A stretch of 64,000 nucleotides of DNA, from NCBI GenBank assembly GCA_018287875.1, contig JAGVVL010000001.1:7440001-7504000 (forward strand). The letters are read 5' to 3'. This document shows positions 58,893 through 64,000 of this stretch, in pieces (positions within the stretch are counted from its first letter, which is position 1; the number at the start of each line of letters is the position of its first letter). The DNA comes from Nigrospora sphaerica. Taxonomy: Eukaryota > Ascomycota > Sordariomycetes > Amphisphaeriales > Apiosporaceae. The notes under the pieces were generated by a model. The model saw only the letters and a program-made list of their open reading frames with translations. It was not told the DNA's origin and searched no databases. Both the position numbers and the translations under genes were made by a program.

Positions 58893-60101
58893 ATGTACAC
58901 TCCTACTCTCGTACAGATGGCCGTTTCCGGCCTGATCGCTGCCTCGGCGGTCAGCGGCTTCCAGTTGAACACCCCCCGTGACCTGGCCTACCCTATCGCC
59001 GGCTCCTTGATCGCGTATGCTCTTCCGGCTGTATACGCTGCCCCCCACCACAAGACCAAGGGTGGCAAGGGCCGCAAGCAGCAGCGTGACGTCGACGAGG
59101 ACGAGCACGACGAGACTGCCGACCTCGAGACCCGCGCCCCTCACCACAAGACTAAGGGTGGCAAGGGCCGCAAGCAGCAGCGTGACGTCGACGAGGTTGC
59201 CGGCCTCGAGACCCGCGAGCCTCACCACAAGACCAAGGGCGGCAAGGGCCGGAAGCAGCAGCGTGACGTCGATGAGGCTGCTCTGGAGACCCGCGAGCCT
59301 CACCACAAGACCAAGGGCGGCAAGGGCCGCAAGCAGCAACGTGATGTCGATGACGACGAGCACGACGGGGACGAGCACGACGAGACTGTCGACCTCGAGA
59401 CCCGCGCCCCTCACCACAAGACTAAGGGTGGCAAGGGCCGCAAGCAGCAGCGTGACGTCGACGAGGCTGCCGGCCTCGAGACCCGTGAGCCTCACCACAA
59501 GACCAAGGGTGGCAAGGGCCGCAAGCAGCAGCGTGACGTCGACGAGGCTGCCGGCCTCGAGACCCGCGAGCCTCACCACAAGACCAAGGGCGGCAAGGGC
59601 CGGAAGCAGCAGCGTGACGTCGACGAGGACGAGCACGAGCACGACGAGACTGCCGACCTCGAGACCCGCGAGCCTCACCACAAGACCAAGGCTGGCAAGG
59701 GCCGCAAGCAGCAGCGTGATGTCGAGGAGGACAAGGACGAGCACGACGAGACTGCCGACCTTGAGACTCGCGCCCCTCACCACAAGACCAAGGGTGGCAA
59801 GGGCCGCAAGCAGCAGCGTGACGTCGATGAGGATGAGCACGACGAGGACGAGGACGAGTCCGCCGTCGAGAAGCGTGCTCCCCACCACAAGACCAAGGGC
59901 GGCAAGGGCCGCAAGCAGCAGCGTGACGTCGACGAGGATGAGCACGACGAGGACGAGGACGAGTCCGCCGTCGAGAAGCGTGCTCCCCACCACAGTAAGT
60001 CACAGCCTCCGATGTCTCTAGCGCACATGCTTGATATAACAGTACTGACTCACATTCCTACAGAGACCAAGGCCAACAAGGCCAAGGGTGGGCGTAACTA
60101 A
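58893..60101 (+). CDS. Secreted tandem-repeat protein, candidate Kex2-processed peptide precursor
   Basis: Exons are 58893-59994 and 60064-60101, giving 379 residues. The first 49 residues are hydrophobic with few charges and end in PAVYA, a plausible signal-peptidase site placed exactly before the first repeat. Ten repeats follow, each with an almost invariant basic block (A/E)PHHKTKGGKGRKQQRDVDE and a variable acidic spacer (Asp/Glu/His-rich, 7 to about 18 residues) ending LETR or, in repeats 9 and 10, VEKR. After the intron the last unit is truncated to APHHKTKANKAKGGRN. The KR-A/EP junctions suit Kex2 cleavage, and the X-Pro dipeptides suit Ste13-type trimming. The repeats contain no aromatic residue. 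Other reading frames stay open only because each unit is a multiple of three. It could also be an unprocessed disordered wall or secreted protein. Confidence 0.85.
   Translation: MYTPTLVQMAVSGLIAASAVSGFQLNTPRDLAYPIAGSLIAYALPAVYAAPHHKTKGGKGRKQQRDVDEDEHDETADLETRAPHHKTKGGKGRKQQRDVDEVAGLETREPHHKTKGGKGRKQQRDVDEAALETREPHHKTKGGKGRKQQRDVDDDEHDGDEHDETVDLETRAPHHKTKGGKGRKQQRDVDEAAGLETREPHHKTKGGKGRKQQRDVDEAAGLETREPHHKTKGGKGRKQQRDVDEDEHEHDETADLETREPHHKTKAGKGRKQQRDVEEDKDEHDETADLETRAPHHKTKGGKGRKQQRDVDEDEHDEDEDESAVEKRAPHHKTKGGKGRKQQRDVDEDEHDEDEDESAVEKRAPHHSKSQPPMSLAHMLDITVLTHIPTETKANKAKGGRN
59039..59989 (+). repeat. Ten tandem coding repeats (78-111 nt units)
   Basis: The 57-60 nt core of each unit is nearly identical in DNA, including synonymous positions, while spacer length varies by whole codons. 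This suggests recent unequal exchange or gene conversion. Confidence 0.93.
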
Positions 60102-63100
60102 ACAGCGAGTTACCTCGCGACTGCTTGTGGACAGCTTGTCTCGGCCATCGCGCCGTTTGGGTGCTTGGCTCTCTTTTCTTGGCACATCTCCTTTGTCGCT
60201 ATCTGGACTCCTGCATTTGGGTGTCAGGGAGCGATATTCCGGGTGTCGGTGTGAATGATGTGAATTACTGGGTGAATGTGCAATACATACAATGGGTTTA
60301 CTGAATAGGATTTAATGTGTGATCAAACTGGCCTTTCCCTCGTGCTGAATTTCATATTAGTATGGACTCCTGGCGGGGTTTGCCTCATGGTTATGGGGAG
60401 CTTTTTGAACTGTGTGCAGCTCGGCGGGTCGGTGTTTCTTGTGGCGTCGGATGCCGGTCTTGGTGTTGACTACTAGGAGTGCTTGCTGTGGCCCCGACGA
60501 GTGGCAAAGGACAGGGTTTCTTTGTTATTAGAGACGGTCGAGTCGAGTCACCCCAGGAAGTTGGGAAAGCGGTGTCGTTCTCCCAAGACGAGTATTGCCG
60601 CCGTGGCGATGAATCCAGTTTCGGATGAGTGAGGGAAGCACTCAACGCCAGAGAGGCGCACAAAGGCGTCGTGAAGGCGGTGGTCGTGTCGGCTTACCTG
60701 CGTGACGCGGTGCCTCCTCGCCTACTTATACTCTGCACGCGGCGGAGCGAGCCCGGAAACCGCGAAGCTCTTTGTGTTTCGGAGCCTCGCGTCGTCGGGA
60801 TAAACCACTCGGAAACTCACTCAAATGGCCTCACATAGCACCATGATCGAACTACGCGAACACAAGTCGCTGGGGGTTTAGAGGTCTTGCTGAAACATCA
60901 GGGTCTGGTGCGGGCCCACAGGCTTATCCAGGTTGATTTGGCTGGAGGGGTTTCGTTAATCTGGCCGCGAGACAAGCAGCTCACAACATGTACCGTGCCC
61001 GCGTATAAGTGAGCCGCTGCTGAAGATTTTGGTTGGTTTCTTAACCTTTGGTTCGGTTTGAAAAGGTACTCGTAGGCAAGAAATATGGGACGGGGGTCTG
61101 CTGTTGACAAATCCAGTCGGCAGGATAAATCAGCCCGTCGCTTGGGGCCATAACAATTGGAACCTGGGACCATGATCTCCCCCCCCCCCCCTTCCAGACC
61201 ACGCGGGGCACGTGGCAGGGCGTCGAGCTTGAGACGCCATATTTCCGTTTTCGTCCGGGCGACGCCCAGCAAGCGAGCGGACCTGGCCACGCAGACGGAC
61301 CACGCGATGGGGGCCCCGGCCGAAGTGGCTTTGTCAATACTACTGAGTAAGTCCCTCCCCCCCCCCCCCAAAAACCATACGTGAATGCGTCACCGTAAGT
61401 ATTTTGAATGGATGGTGAGCAGCCTAAGTGGTGGAGGGATACACGCTAGGGGCTCCTCACTTTGGCTGGGTAGCTCGTAGCGCAGTCACAAAGCTGTGCC
61501 TCTTTGGTGCCTGCTCCTACTGGGAACATCACGCCCATGTGGTCCCAGCTGTTGTCCCAACCTGCATTTTCCCGTTAGTCCGTCAAACAACTCAGCCACG
61601 GCACCGAGGGCCGCGAGAGTCGTGACGAGTAAGCACCTACTTCAACCTTAGCCCTTGGCCCTCTCGATAAGCGAGACAGGGCAGCGAGAGGCAACCGAGT
61701 CGTAGGATCCGCTGCGCGAGCCAACATGGTGGATAAAAATTATCTAGTCAATCTCACTGTGAGTGAAGTGGCCAGCGTAGGGGATGCAGACTTTTTTGTC
61801 GACGGATGTAAGGAACAGCTCGGGTGGCCGGTTCGAACTCCCCCATACGAAAGTGTTGCTTCCGGCCAGTAGGGAATAACAGGGAGGGTACGAATGGAAA
61901 ACGATACTAATCGACCTTCTTCCCGTCCGTCCTTGCCTCCACGTACATACTTACGCTTTGGGCTGTGTGGTCCGCCACCCCGCTTAGCCCCGAGACAGCG
62001 GTATATCCGAGGTAGTGCGGCCGAAGACTCCGATGGTGGTCATTTTCCAATGGCCCCTGACAACGGTTGTCCTTATCCGAGGTCGCGCTTGGCAAGCCTG
62101 CGTTGCTTGAAACGACGGGCGGCCGTATATGAGAGTCTCCGCTTGAGGACACCCTATAGCTCCCCTGTGGCCGACCTAGACAGGGGAGAGCAGGCAAGGG
62201 CGGGCGCTGCATGGTAACTAACATCGGTACGAGTATCCATGGCCAGTCAGAGAGTCCTGAGGAATTGCACAGCCGGCCAGGCTCGGGCAGGCCTCCGTGG
62301 ATCGATAAGGGCTTTCACCATCCAAGGAGCACAGCTAGCCTAGAACCCACTCTGAGCTCCGCCAGTCAGGGTCTTTCGCAGGGGCTAACGGATGAACGGA
62401 GAGGTTCTAGTGGCTTGGGGCCGCCTGGAGGAAGTCTGTATTCCGTAACACGATACGTACCTGGTCACATACATACCTACCTAGGTGCATACTTCTCGCG
62501 GTCGCAGGGAACCACTACCTTCCTCTACCAGGCCCGTGCATAGAGGCATCTGGTCTATCGCATAGGGTGCTTTGGCAGCTGGTTACCTCTCCGTACAGTC
62601 CAGTCCGCAGGCGGGCCAGAGGTAGGCGATAGTAGTGATAGGTGCAGAGACGGGACGTGATGGTCGTAGTGCGTGTCGGCGGCCAACGGATCGCGATGCC
62701 GTGGACAACAAAGGACCCCAGAAACGTCGAGACGTATGGCCAAGTGGGCATGACGCGCCTCGAATTAGCCTCGGAAGCAAAGGAAAACCCCAAAGTTGGT
62801 AGGTGGTCGCCTGGTCGTCCGATATCCAGCGGCGGCAGCAGCAGTCCCATCCACGCGTATGAATCTGTTTGCATCCTAAAACTGTGGCCTGCTCCTAGCC
62901 CAGGAAAAGAAAAGCAAAGTGCCAAAATTACTTTCATGCATCCATATGTACATACTTACCTGGGTAGGTAAAGTAGGCAAGCAAGTGTTGGTGCCTTGGT
63001 ACGATGTAAGGGTATACTGCTTGGCGGAGCCCGAGGCTACTCCAGCCGGGAATCGATTCAATCGCCCCGGCTCGCGGCCCTTCTCTCCTTCTGCGTCGCT

Positions 63101-64000
63101 TCTGTCGGCATCGAAAGTGCCCATTTGTCGGAGACGGCGGGGGAGGAAGAGTCGTAGGGGGCAAAGACGCCGACGAGAACACCAACTGGGAATGGCTTTT
63201 AGGAAGAATGACAGGTTAGCTTAGTAGGCACCCGTTCCCAATACACACCACAGCCCACCGGCTGGCTTCCAAACAGGCAGAGATGGGATGAGATGGGACC
63301 GCGCGCGCGCACGCTCGCTCGAACACGCAATTATCCGGTCCCATCTCCAAAAAATAGAGTAGCCTACCGACCTACCTACCTAGGTAAGTAGGTACCTACG
63401 TACTGCATAACTGATAGGTACATGATTAAGGATATGTGGCATCCATGATAGTTACTAGTTAGGTTAGTAAGGCACATGCTGGCGTGACCCGCTCGGCATG
63501 TTGGCGAAAAAAGACTAGGTAGATGGGGGGGGAGCACACCGGTGGGTTAGGTACTAACAACAGGACCTGAATGACTGCATCCTGGCACGACTGGGTGTGT
63601 GGGTGTGTGCAGGCCATCATCAAAATCGCGGGTCCACCACCAAGGCCAGTGCTCATTCGCTTCCCGTCCTTCTGCCTTCTCGTCGGAGCCCACATACGAC
63701 CGCCCTCACCTGCATCGATCCCATCGTGGAGCTGCGGTTGATTGGTAGTTGACCCCCTCATGCCGACTCCGCAGCGGCGTGGGAGCTAGGATGGATCCAT
63801 TTCCTCCAGCAAGCGAAGGCCCCTCCCTGGGCACGGAGCCAGTACAGAATGTACCCAGGGGTGCGTAGATACAGGTACAGCTACCGATGTACATGCGTGG
63901 CCCAGGAGGGTCAACCATCCATCCCACGCACGGGATATGAGGTGTGCTCATATCACACTTCTTGTGAGGACGAACGTAAGCAAGTACATGCCTAGGTAGT
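60102..64000. other. Gene-free interval of 3.9 kb at the right edge
   Basis: No recognised gene. It contains C tracts, a GCGC alternation (63300-63310) and a cluster of CCTA/TAGG steps at 63362-63402 that forms an imperfect palindrome around CCTACCTAGG. A 140-codon minus-strand frame (62515-62937) begins with a weak signal-peptide-like segment but has no other support. Confidence 0.5.
63362..63402. repeat. CCTA/TAGG-rich imperfect palindrome
   Basis: ACCTACCTACCTAGGTAAGTAGGT reads nearly the same on both strands. Shorter versions of this motif are scattered through the intergenic DNA of the window (for example near 10155, 16455, 62465 and 63990). Confidence 0.6.

Noticed and set aside
58884..60021. 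Long open frames antisense to and in another frame of the repeat protein (up to 369 codons)
   Set aside because: Every repeat unit is a multiple of three, so a frame free of stops in one unit stays open in all; they lack starts, signals and composition of real proteins.
61801..61850. GGTTCGAACTCC string resembling a tRNA B box
   Set aside because: The flanking bases do not pair as a T stem, and no A box, anticodon arm or acceptor stem is present.
62515..62937. 140-codon minus-strand frame with a signal-like start, possible small secreted protein
   Set aside because: Only the first 15 residues are suggestive; the rest has no cysteine pattern, and the codon composition is not coding-like.
63690..63760. 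ACATACGACC string as in the start of fungal 5S rRNA
   Set aside because: The similarity ends after about ten bases; the internal control region and the 3' complement are missing.

Overview
This window is nuclear DNA of a filamentous ascomycete, most probably a Sordariomycete. The genes carry short GT-AG introns (mostly 50-110 nt), are GC-rich at third codon positions, alternate between strands and are separated by long promoters. Ecl1-type zinc protein, DUF2015, UstYa/DUF3328 and Mdm34 point to a filamentous ascomycete. No prokaryotic features, CRISPR arrays, convincing tRNAs or intact transposons were seen. All exon models were assembled by eye from splice sites and frame continuity.

Left part (1-25.5 kb), mostly housekeeping: glycyl-tRNA synthetase (-) and ribosome-production factor RPF1 (+) share a divergent promoter; an equilibrative nucleoside transporter (+) converges on inositol-pentakisphosphate 2-kinase (-); MDM34 of the ERMES tether (+) converges on YAF9 (-); YAF9 diverges from a COQ11-like mitochondrial NAD(P) reductase (+), which converges on the splicing factor SYF2 (-). 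Then come an unrecognised 560-residue protein (+) and a seven-exon Kelch-type single-pass membrane protein (+).

Middle (25.5-37.7 kb): gene-poor DNA rich in simple repeats, with one clear gene, an Ecl1-type zinc protein (33.6-34.6 kb).

Right part (37.7-53.3 kb): SWC2/VPS72 (+) converges on a small nucleolar DUF2423 protein (-); a Siz/PIAS SUMO E3 ligase (+); the TRAPP subunit TRS33 (+); cytosolic malate dehydrogenase (-); ribosomal protein eL28 (-) divergent from a DUF2015 protein (+).

Far right (53.3-64 kb): a UstYa-family (DUF3328) membrane protein (-) lies head to head with a secreted protein made of ten near-identical basic/acidic repeats plus a terminal partial repeat (+). The architecture resembles Kex2-processed repeat proteins and dikaritin RiPP precursors. 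The repeats, however, have no aromatic residue, and only some boundaries are Lys-Arg. This pair is the best candidate for an undescribed system in the window.
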